Below, piece after piece: positions 1 through 5,622 of a stretch of 5,622 nucleotides of DNA; positions within the stretch are counted from its first letter, which is position 1, and every line of letters begins with the position of its first letter. The stretch is from Candidatus Stahliibacteriota bacterium (GTDB lineage Bacteria > Hydrothermota > Tepidihabitantia > B3-TA06). A model generated the notes under the pieces. The model was not told the DNA's origin. It searched no databases and worked only from the letters and a program-made list of their open reading frames with translations. The stretch lies in contig JAUVJT010000144.1 in NCBI GenBank assembly GCA_030592225.1, positions 1 through 5,622 on the forward strand, read 5' to 3'. Made by a program: the position numbers and the translations under genes.

Positions 1-2584
1 CGCCGAACGACTGGCTCATCTCGGCGAAACCGCCGGTGAGGCGAATCTTGAGTCCGGGGGGTTCCTCAATCCTCTTCAGGAGCGCCTGCACGTCCTCGGA
101 TGCAGAACCCAGGTCGCGATCCTTGAGGTTGGCTCCCACGGTGCGGATGCGGTGTCCGTCCTTGTGGTGGATGGCGCTGGGATTTGCCGAACGTTCAACG
201 CTCACCATGTTGCTCAGGGGTACCAGACCTGCAGGCGTGGGTATCTCAAGCGCCTCGATCTTGGTAATACTCGCCCGATCCTCGGCGGCTAGCCGGAGAC
301 GAACGTCGAACTCATCACCCTGAACCCGATAGGCGGTTACCTTTGCACCGGCCAGCTCAGTCCTCAGAATCTTCCCCAACTCATAAGGGGTTATCCCGAA
401 CCGGGAAGCGAGGTCACGGCGTATTTTCAACGAATACCCGGGCCGGCGATCCTGAGCGCTGGTGCGCACGTCCACTATCCCCGGAATTTGCCTTAACGAG
501 TCGGCAAGCATAAGCCCCATGCTGTCGGCTGCCTGTAGATCGTAGCCTTCTATCTCGATAACGATAGGGGTGGTTCCTCCCAAAGCCACGTCCTCCGCGC
601 CGAACGCTATGCTTCCCAGGCTCTGGGCCGCGGGTATTATTTCCAGCCCGGGCATCTGCTTGGCTTTCTCTCGCAGCCACTCCTCAATCTCCTTGGAGCT
701 GCGTTTACGCCGGGTTTTTTTAACCAGGTGAAGCATTATCTGGGCGTTCTTTCCGGAAACACCGCGCACGCTGGAAAGCACACCCTCTCCCTCGCCGATT
801 GATGTTTGCATGATGTCTAGCTCAGGGATGCTGTCCATAATCAGTCGTTCAATCACGCCCACCCGGCGCTGCATTTCGGAAAGAGACGTTCCTGCCTGCG
901 CGGTTATGTTCACCGTTAACTCGCCTCTGTCCATGGCCGGAAAGAAATCCTTCTGGTGGAAAAACATGGCGGCGAGGGCAAGCGCGAACAGGGAAAATCC
1001 CAGAAACACCGAATACGCGCGATGGGCGAGCGACCAGTCAAGAAACCGTTCATAGACCCGTTCCAGCCACCCGTACCCCTTATCAAACGTCCGGCTCAAC
1101 CTGCTCTTTTTAGCCTGTGCCTTCATGAACCGGGAGGCGGCCATGGGGATAAAGGTGAGGGCAACCAGCAGCGAAGCGCCCAATGTCAGTATCATCACCC
1201 ACGAGAATTCTTTGAACAGGATGGAGACGAATCCCTTCAAGAAAAGCAGGGGGATGAATACCGCCATCGTGGTCAAGGTGGAGGCAAGGATAGCGCCTCC
1301 CACCTCTTTGGTTCCCTTGACGGCGGCGTCTTTGGGCGAGAGCCCCAGGGTGTTGTGCCGGTGGATGGCCTCGAACACCACGATTGAGGCGTCCACTACC
1401 ATGCCGATGGCTACGGTAAGACCGGCCAGGGACAGGATGTCTATTTTGAACCCGGCAAGCTCAACCCCTATCAACGCGATGAATACCGATAAGGGGATGG
1501 CTGCGCCCACGAATGCGGCTCTGCGGAATTGTCCCAGGAACAGAAAGAGCACCAGGGCGGCCAGCACCGCACCGGCCAGAAGATTCCATAAGGTGCTGGA
1601 AAGGGATGACTTCACGAACCGGGCGGAATCGTAAAGTACGGTTATCTCCATGCCCGCGGGGAGGTCTTTTCTTATGGCTTCTATCTCTCCAGTCAGCCTT
1701 TTGGAAAGACCGATGGTGTTTGCGCCGGAGGTTTTCTGCACCATTATGGACACCCCGGGGACGCCGTTAATGCTGAACGCTGCGGTGGGTTCGGTTTTCG
1801 ACCAGCGTACAACGGCTACGTCAGTCAGATAAACTGGCATGTCGCCTTTCTGTCCTACGATGGTGCGGGCTATCTCGTTCAGGGTTTCGTACTCGGCTGT
1901 CAACCTTAAATCCAGCTCCCGCCCCTGCTCTTGTATGCTGCCCAGGGGATAGTTCAGGTTGTGGGCGGCAAGCATACCCTCTATCTGTGCCGGATGTATT
2001 CCGTACGTAGTTAGCTTTCGTCTGTCCAATGAAACCAGAACCTCGCGCTTCTCTCCCCCCACCACGTCAGCCGCGGCCACGTTGCGGATGCGCTGCAGAC
2101 GCTCCCCGATATCCTCAGCAACTTCACGGTTCTGAACAGCATCTGCGCCACCTGAGATACCAACCATCATCTGCGGCAGGAGTGCGGCGTCCAGTTCGAT
2201 GATGAATGGAGATTCAACGTCGTCGGGCGCTTCGGCCATGGCCATGTCCAGTCGGTCCCGCACGTCGGGGGAGATGACGTCCAGATCCACCCCCCATTTG
2301 AAGCTGAGATTGATAAAGGCAAGGTTGTCGCTGGCGTTGGATTCTATCTTATCCAATCCGGGCAGGGTGCCCAGCCATTTCTCCATCGGGTCGAGAACGC
2401 TCTTCTCCACCTCCTGGGGACCTGCGCCGGGATAGGGCACCATAATTATCATTGACGGCATGGAGATATCAGGGAGAAGATCAACCGGCAAGCGGGACAG
2501 GGAGATTCCGCCAAAGATCATTACCCCAACCAGCAAGGCGAAGATAATGTAGGGGCGTTTTACGCTGAAGCCCGAAAGGCTCAT
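1..2584 (-). CDS. RND efflux permease (HAE/AcrB-like), 3' end truncated by window edge
   Basis: This is the inner-membrane proton-driven pump of the system, expected to act as a trimer. The first 861 residues are present; the family is usually about 1000-1050 residues, so TM8-TM12 and the C-terminus are missing. TM1 is at about residues 12-30. It is followed by the classic start of the porter domain (LPDISMP, then PYPGAGPQEVEKSV at 50-63, then LPGLDKIES at 74-82). TM2-TM6 lie at about 333-485 and TM7 at about 522-541. TM4 carries AIGMVVDASIVVFE (392-405), aligning with AcrB's VDDAIVV; Asp398 is kept but the second Asp is Ala399. The second periplasmic loop begins at about 542 with DFFPAMDRGEL. 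The ATG at 2584 overlaps the adaptor stop as ATGA; no good ribosome site precedes it, so translation is probably coupled. The two full-size periplasmic loops exclude the SecDF/MmpL branches. The substrate is unknown. There is no disruption in the visible part. Confidence 0.97.
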   Translation of the reverse strand, partial: MSLSGFSVKRPYIIFALLVGVMIFGGISLSRLPVDLLPDISMPSMIIMVPYPGAGPQEVEKSVLDPMEKWLGTLPGLDKIESNASDNLAFINLSFKWGVDLDVISPDVRDRLDMAMAEAPDDVESPFIIELDAALLPQMMVGISGGADAVQNREVAEDIGERLQRIRNVAAADVVGGEKREVLVSLDRRKLTTYGIHPAQIEGMLAAHNLNYPLGSIQEQGRELDLRLTAEYETLNEIARTIVGQKGDMPVYLTDVAVVRWSKTEPTAAFSINGVPGVSIMVQKTSGANTIGLSKRLTGEIEAIRKDLPAGMEITVLYDSARFVKSSLSSTLWNLLAGAVLAALVLFLFLGQFRRAAFVGAAIPLSVFIALIGVELAGFKIDILSLAGLTVAIGMVVDASIVVFEAIHRHNTLGLSPKDAAVKGTKEVGGAILASTLTTMAVFIPLLFLKGFVSILFKEFSWVMILTLGASLLVALTFIPMAASRFMKAQAKKSRLSRTFDKGYGWLERVYERFLDWSLAHRAYSVFLGFSLFALALAAMFFHQKDFFPAMDRGELTVNITAQAGTSLSEMQRRVGVIERLIMDSIPELDIMQTSIGEGEGVLSSVRGVSGKNAQIMLHLVKKTRRKRSSKEIEEWLREKAKQMPGLEIIPAAQSLGSIAFGAEDVALGGTTPIVIEIEGYDLQAADSMGLMLADSLRQIPGIVDVRTSAQDRRPGYSLKIRRDLASRFGITPYELGKILRTELAGAKVTAYRVQGDEFDVRLRLAAEDRASITKIEALEIPTPAGLVPLSNMVSVERSANPSAIHHKDGHRIRTVGANLKDRDLGSASEDVQALLKRIEEPPGLKIRLTGGFAEMSQSFG

Positions 2585-3438
2585 TTCACAACCGTTCTTA
2601 CCTTCTGCCCTGTTGCCAGATTCTGGCCGCCGAAGATAATAATCAACTCGCCTTTCTTCGCTCCCCCGGTGATTTCGGTGAGTTCCATACCCCTAAGTCC
2701 CAGCGCCACCTCCCTTTGCTCCACCGTGTCGCCTTGCGCCACAAGAAGCTTGGAATCCTGCAATGCTGAATTGGGAACCGCCAACACCTGCTCTTTTTCT
2801 TCGAGAACCAATCTTACCGTGACGGAGAGTCCCGACACCAGGTGGGGAGAGGAGCCCTGGGGAGCAAGGGTTAGGTTAAACGTGCGGGTCATGGGGTCAA
2901 CAATCGGGGACTTGGATTTGATTCTTGCCGGGATGGTATCGGAGTTCACCATAAGGAACGCGGCATCCGAGGTCTGCACGTCGTTGTAATACTCGCCGGC
3001 GACCGCCACCTCTACCTCTATCACGGAAGGGTCTATTATGGCCACCACCGGCGCGCCCTGCATCACCGGTTCGCCTTCCCTGACCATGACCTCGGCCACC
3101 ACTCCCGCTATGGGAGCCTTGACCGGCTGAGGCTTGAAGGTAAGCCCTATCTCCTCAGGCTGCAAAGTCAGGAGCACCTGGTCTTTGTACACCCTTGATC
3201 CCTCGGTTACGTTAATCCGCGCGACCTTGCCGTAAGCGCGGGATACGGCCGCGGTCTGCCGCATGGGAACCACGTATCCAATCAAATCAACACTTCTCGA
3301 AACGGTATGGGTTTGCACCTCGACCACCTCCACCAGAGGCGGGGGAACCTCTATCACCTCGCCCTTTTTGGGCAGTAAGAGTATAATCGCTGCTCCCGCA
3401 GCTATTACTGCTACTGCGGTAAATATCCATTTCTTCAT
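2581..3438 (-). CDS. RND periplasmic adaptor (membrane fusion protein), hairpin-less
   Basis: This 285-residue adaptor would bridge the RND permease and the TolC-like channel in the periplasm. An N-terminal membrane anchor is visible (MKK, then a hydrophobic segment at about 4-22). No lipobox Cys is present, so it is anchored by a helix. The first lipoyl half is at about 64-92 (YGKVARINVTEGSRVYKDQ) and the second at about 106-135 (VKAPIAGVVAEVMVREGEPV). A beta-barrel domain follows at about 138-215, containing DPMTRTFNLT, and then a membrane-proximal domain with VLAVPNSALQ at 218-227. Only about a dozen residues (PEEIGLTFKPQP) join the lipoyl halves, where most family members carry a long helical hairpin. 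This explains the length of 285 against a usual 350-400. The start is ATG 3438, with GGAGGTGA just upstream at 3449-3442. It overlaps the channel gene's stop and the permease's start by 4 bases each (ATGA). Confidence 0.95.
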   Translation of the reverse strand: MKKWIFTAVAVIAAGAAIILLLPKKGEVIEVPPPLVEVVEVQTHTVSRSVDLIGYVVPMRQTAAVSRAYGKVARINVTEGSRVYKDQVLLTLQPEEIGLTFKPQPVKAPIAGVVAEVMVREGEPVMQGAPVVAIIDPSVIEVEVAVAGEYYNDVQTSDAAFLMVNSDTIPARIKSKSPIVDPMTRTFNLTLAPQGSSPHLVSGLSVTVRLVLEEKEQVLAVPNSALQDSKLLVAQGDTVEQREVALGLRGMELTEITGGAKKGELIIIFGGQNLATGQKVRTVVK

Positions 3439-4709
3439 CGTTCACCTCCGATTACGCTTAGCCAGCGTTCGTGGGAAATAATTAAATCGCGTTCGGCCAT
3501 TATTCTATCGGTACTGGCTTTGCGCAATCCAAGTTCTGCGTCCAAAAGGTCTATATCTGAGACCAATCCTTTTTTATGACGGGCAGTCACAATTGATGAA
3601 AGCTCCTGCGCCTGAATTTCCTTTCGCCTGGCCGCCTGCAGGCGGCCATGGGCGGTTTGCAGCGAGCCTTGGGCTTCCTGTACCTCGAATCTTATCTGAG
3701 CCTTCAATGCATCCTGTTGGATGGTCAGCTTTTGTTTCTCTTTTTCCAATCTTTTCACCTCGGCGTAGTTTTTGAATCCGGAGGCAAAGGGGAACTGGGC
3801 AGCTACGTTGTAAGACCAGCCTCCATCCCATGCTCCATCGGTGAGTGGAGAACGTTGCATGGAATAATCCGCTCCAGCCACCAGTACGGGAAGAGATTCT
3901 CTCTGTTTAATCTTTATCTGACGGTTCAACATCTTGTAGCCGAGTTCTATTTGTTTCCAGGTTGGCCTTTGCGCCGTGATTTCCGCGATGTCTGCCAAAC
4001 CAGATGAGGTGTCAGGCAATTTCCATGCCGGGGTGAGTATCAGCGTGGTATCAGTACCCAGATTAAGCAGTATAGCCATACGGTACCCAAGGGTTCTTTT
4101 TTGCTGACGGGTGTCGGTAAGTTCAGGCAACAATTCCGCTTCCTTGGTTTTTGCTTCTAGAAGTTCGTAGTGGGAGACCAAACCTTCGCCGTATTTTTTT
4201 TCAATGGTGCGGCGGTGACTGGATGCGTTTTCAAATGCAGCTTGAGTTAAAAGTTCCGCATCTTCAAGGGCGATTATGTTGATGTAAAGCTCGGTTACCT
4301 GAAACCGAAGCTGTCTGTGAATCTCCAGTGAATCTAACCTTGTCAGTTCAACCGCTTCTTCCGCCAGAGCATATCCGTGTAATCTGCGCCCGAATGTCCA
4401 CAGGGGAAGCTGGACTTTTCCCTGGACTGTTTCGAATTTCTCATCCCCCAGGGTCAACTCGAAAGGATAGCCCGGAGCCAGTTCGAACTCCAGCGAAGGC
4501 GCTTCATCCATTCGCATGAAACTGGCCTGGCCGGTTATCTGTGGGAAGAACTCCGATAGCACCTTCTGTCGTTGTAGTTCCTGCTGCTCTATTTCCACTC
4601 CAGCCAGCCTGATCTCGGGTGCGTTCAGGTAGGCGCGCTTCAGGGCTTCATCAAAGGTTAGCTCCAGGGTATCAGGAGCACTCAGCAGTATCAGCAGTAA
4701 AATACTCAA
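3435..4709 (-). CDS. TolC-family outer-membrane efflux channel (OEP)
   Basis: This 424-residue protein should form the trimeric outer-membrane exit duct of the pump. It shows the two-fold repeat typical of the family. Repeat 1 begins with LTFDEALKRAYLNAPEIRLA (17-36) and contains a strand region at 57-105 and the helical motif YGEGLVSHYELLEAKTKEAE (173-192). Repeat 2 begins at about 240 and contains strands at 273-310, a long coiled helix at about 311-372, and the matching motif KKGLVSDIDLLDAELGLRKA (379-398). Length is close to the family norm once the missing C-terminal extension of E. coli TolC is allowed for. The chosen start is TTG at 4709, preceded 8 nt upstream by AAGGAG (4723-4718); no ATG or GTG in frame was found nearby. 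This gives a very short signal peptide (SILLLILLSA) with no basic residue. The TTG overlaps the upstream ORF stop as TTGA, and the TGA overlaps the adaptor start as ATGA. Confidence 0.95.
   Translation of the reverse strand: MSILLLILLSAPDTLELTFDEALKRAYLNAPEIRLAGVEIEQQELQRQKVLSEFFPQITGQASFMRMDEAPSLEFELAPGYPFELTLGDEKFETVQGKVQLPLWTFGRRLHGYALAEEAVELTRLDSLEIHRQLRFQVTELYINIIALEDAELLTQAAFENASSHRRTIEKKYGEGLVSHYELLEAKTKEAELLPELTDTRQQKRTLGYRMAILLNLGTDTTLILTPAWKLPDTSSGLADIAEITAQRPTWKQIELGYKMLNRQIKIKQRESLPVLVAGADYSMQRSPLTDGAWDGGWSYNVAAQFPFASGFKNYAEVKRLEKEKQKLTIQQDALKAQIRFEVQEAQGSLQTAHGRLQAARRKEIQAQELSSIVTARHKKGLVSDIDLLDAELGLRKASTDRIMAERDLIISHERWLSVIGGER
3629..3648. repeat. 20-bp perfect palindrome inside the TolC-like gene
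   Basis: TGGCCGCCTGCAGGCGGCCA is identical to its reverse complement. It falls in the codons for the late coiled-coil helix of the channel protein (around HGRLQAARR, residues 354-362). With no spacer it would give a strong GC-rich hairpin or cruciform, or a dimeric protein target. It may also arise simply from the codons used. Confidence 0.6.
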
Positions 4710-4882
4710 GCCAGTATCTCCTTGAAGAAGAAATCCTTGCGTAACCCGTTCCCTATCTCCTCGGGGGTAGTGCCTGGCAGGGTGATGATGGGGATGTTGC
4801 CGAACAGCGGGCTATCCTTCATCAACCTGAGACTTGCATCGAGGATGGTTTTACTCTTGTCAGAATCTGAATCGCGCGCCAA
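4706..4882 (-). CDS. Small overlapping ORF, 58 aa, function unknown
   Basis: I do not recognise this protein. The preferred start is TTG 4882, because GGAGGT lies 5 nt upstream (4893-4888). An ATG at 4915 in the same frame has only a weak GGAAAAG before it and would give 69 residues. The ORF overlaps the end of the barrel gene by 23 bases, fills the otherwise empty 150-base gap to the channel gene, and ends in a TTGA overlap with it. Codon third positions are GC-rich like the neighbours, which supports real coding. The protein starts acidic and hydrophilic (ARDSDSDKSK), then has KTILDASLRLMKDSPLF, which looks like the first helix of TetR-type DNA-binding domains, and ends with RKDFFFKEILA. 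The middle does not show a clear TetR recognition helix, so a regulator or a remnant of one is only a weak hypothesis. No signal peptide or membrane segment is seen. It may instead act only to couple translation. Confidence 0.55.
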   Translation of the reverse strand: MARDSDSDKSKTILDASLRLMKDSPLFGNIPIITLPGTTPEEIGNGLRKDFFFKEILA

Positions 4883-5450
4883 CGTATACCTCCATGAAGC
4901 GTTCGTCTCTGTCATCTTTTCCGTAGTCGTCAGTATTCATCGAAAAGACATGCCGGTGATTTATGCCTATTTCCAGGATAAGGAATTTCATTGGTTTGAA
5001 CATCACTGAGCCGCCCAGCACAATGCCCCAATCATTTGCTTCCATATAAAGGGTGTCTGCAAGCGTATCTTTGGGGATAGCAGGGATGAGCGCTCCGTCG
5101 GCCAGCATGCGCCAGGGGACGTAGCTGGCTCCCGCCCGGAATCTCACTCCCAGCGGTCCCTCAAGGAATGGCCACGACTCGAACACAGCGATTCCGTCAA
5201 AGAACCAGCCTTCCCAGCGAAGGAGTCGGGAGGCGGAGTCGTCCTCCACTGTGTGTTCAACTCCAAAGCGGCGCATGCCTAAATCAAATCCAATCCCGGG
5301 CAGCACGTCGCGTATACCCAATTCCGCTCCCCAGGAGAAGACCGGGGTAAATCCCTCGATATCTTGGCCCAAAGGATTCTCCCACGCTATTCCGCCTCCG
5401 GCCTCGAACCCGAGGTTGAACAAGCTCAAGGCTAAAAGTAATCCTGCCAT
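4860..5450 (-). CDS. Small outer-membrane beta-barrel protein, first gene of the efflux operon
   Basis: This 196-residue protein has the features of a small outer-membrane barrel. It has a short hydrophobic N-terminus (GLLLALSLFNLGFEA) serving as a signal peptide, and then alternating, aromatic-rich segments. I count eight likely strands at about 14-24, 34-46, 52-65, 76-91, 99-113, 140-152, 155-169 and 185-196. The C-terminus is YVGARFRF, ending in Phe as expected for recognition by the BAM assembly machinery. Trp/Tyr residues cluster near strand ends. Its exact family was not recognised; OmpA-N/OmpW-sized eight-stranded barrels are the nearest structural model. The start is ATG 5450 with AAAGGAG 4 nt upstream (5461-5455). 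No alternative ATG/GTG/TTG occurs before an in-frame stop upstream. The signal peptide has no Lys or Arg in its n-region. It sits immediately downstream of the operator palindromes and leads the pump operon; its role in efflux is not known. Confidence 0.85.
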   Translation of the reverse strand: MAGLLLALSLFNLGFEAGGGIAWENPLGQDIEGFTPVFSWGAELGIRDVLPGIGFDLGMRRFGVEHTVEDDSASRLLRWEGWFFDGIAVFESWPFLEGPLGVRFRAGASYVPWRMLADGALIPAIPKDTLADTLYMEANDWGIVLGGSVMFKPMKFLILEIGINHRHVFSMNTDDYGKDDRDERFMEVYVGARFRF

Positions 5451-5463
5451 AACGCTCCTTTCT

Positions 5464-5622
5464 TTACGACCGACCGGTCGGCCATAATGGCTGACCGGTC
5501 AGTACGGTAACAAAATTCATCATGTTAAGGTCTCCATCACCCAATCTGGAAATAAGTTTTCTCCCCAAGAGTTCGGTCCCTTTCCTTAAAAGTTTCAACG
5601 TTTCACCTTTAGTCGTTAATTC
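5464..5622 (-). CDS. Open frame entering from the right edge; possible tail of an upstream gene (52 codons visible)
   Basis: One minus-strand frame is open from the window edge to a TAA at 5466-5464, while the other two are soon stopped. The visible part contains basic, leucine-rich helix-like sequence (KLLRKGTELLGRKLISRLGD) followed by LNMMNFVTVLTGQPLWPTGRS. It could be the C-terminus of an upstream gene, conceivably the operon's regulator, or a 44-residue micro-ORF from TTG 5598, which has AAGGTG 5 nt before it. Its last dozen codons are the operator palindromes themselves, and its third positions are less GC-rich than in the pump genes. Both facts argue for chance. I recognise no family. 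Confidence 0.25.
   Translation of the reverse strand, partial: ELTTKGETLKLLRKGTELLGRKLISRLGDGDLNMMNFVTVLTGQPLWPTGRS
5470..5481. promoter_or_regulatory. Operator palindrome 1 (12 bp perfect)
   Basis: CCGACCGGTCGG reads the same on both strands. It shares the core GACCGGTC with the second palindrome and lies where transcription from the predicted promoter would begin. Short GC-rich perfect palindromes just upstream of an RND operon are typical of binding sites for TetR/AcrR-type dimeric repressors. The identity of the binding protein is inferred. Confidence 0.7.
5484..5513 (-). promoter_or_regulatory. Predicted sigma70-type promoter of the efflux operon
   Basis: On the minus strand, TTGTTA (5513-5508) and CATTAT (5489-5484) are separated by 18 bp and each match the consensus at four of six positions. 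The -10 falls in the gap between the two operator palindromes. Transcription would begin near 5477, inside palindrome 1, giving a leader of about 26 nt before the barrel gene's ATG. Elements are only moderate matches, and the organism's sigma-factor preference is unknown. Confidence 0.45.
5491..5502. promoter_or_regulatory. Operator palindrome 2 (12 bp perfect)
   Basis: CTGACCGGTCAG is a second perfect palindrome with the same GACCGGTC core. Its centre is 21 bp from that of the first, about two helical turns, so two dimers would bind the same DNA face. It lies in the spacer between the predicted -35 and -10 elements. Together with the GCCATAATGGC repeat between them, the two sites make one imperfect palindrome of about 35 bp centred on 5486. 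Confidence 0.7.

Noticed and set aside
414..680. Minus-strand 88-aa frame inside the permease gene
   Set aside because: It is an out-of-frame reading of the RND coding sequence, which continues unbroken through the same bases in its own frame.
715..721. Run of seven A on the coding strand of the permease gene as a frameshift or slippage site
   Set aside because: The run is read as codons AAA AAA after GTT, so it does not fit an in-frame -1 slippery heptamer; the gene stays open and homologous on both sides.
810..1832. Several overlapping plus-strand open frames opposite the permease gene
   Set aside because: They are shadows of a continuous, clearly homologous minus-strand RND gene; their products are low-complexity and show no family features.
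3574..4007. Frames on both strands within the channel gene
   Set aside because: They overlap the intact TolC-family gene completely and lack any supporting ribosome site or recognisable sequence.
4738..4850. Receiver-domain-like reading of the micro-ORF (SPLFGNIPIITL followed by TPEEI)
   Set aside because: The resemblance covers a few hydrophobic residues; the phosphoacceptor Asp region and the conserved Lys context are absent.
4722..5009. Plus-strand 95-aa frame across the barrel, micro-ORF and gap
   Set aside because: It is antisense to three coupled minus-strand genes and shows no ribosome site or family resemblance; the minus-strand reading is better supported.
5451..5622. Divergent plus-strand gene start near the right edge
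   Set aside because: No plus-strand start with a ribosome site and a continuing frame is visible; only the symmetric -10-like CATAAT hints at divergent transcription.

Overview
The window holds one leftward (minus-strand) operon for an RND-type tripartite efflux system of a diderm (Gram-negative type) bacterium. It is read from the right edge toward the left edge and leaves the window inside the last gene. Gene order 5'->3' on the minus strand is: a small 8-stranded-type outer-membrane barrel protein (5450-4860); a 58-residue overlapping ORF of unknown function (4882-4706); a TolC-family outer-membrane channel (4709-3435); a periplasmic adaptor (membrane fusion protein, 3438-2581); and an RND inner-membrane permease (2584 to beyond position 1, first 861 residues present). 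From the small ORF onward, every junction is a 4-base stop/start overlap (TTGA, ATGA, ATGA), so the genes are very probably one translationally coupled unit.

Right edge (5451-5622): directly upstream of the first gene are two perfect 12-bp palindromes sharing the core GACCGGTC, with centres 21 bp apart. They overlap a plausible -35/-10 pair. This looks like the promoter and double operator of a dimeric repressor, most likely TetR/AcrR type, although no complete regulator gene lies in the window. An open frame (5622-5464) runs through the operator. It could be the tail of an upstream gene or chance.

The system should work as a proton-driven pump: the permease takes substrate from the inner membrane or periplasm, the adaptor links it to the TolC-like channel, and the substrate leaves the cell. 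Substrate cannot be read from the sequence. Three points depart from textbook pumps. The adaptor has its two lipoyl half-motifs joined by a short linker, with no alpha-helical hairpin. An additional small beta-barrel and a micro-ORF lead the operon. The permease keeps only one of the two adjacent TM4 aspartates of AcrB.

The organism cannot be named. Moderate GC content, TTG starts, short signal peptides without basic residues, and the hairpin-less adaptor fit an uncultivated diderm lineage rather than a well-studied proteobacterium. This is inference only. No tRNA, rRNA, CRISPR, insertion sequence or terminator was seen.
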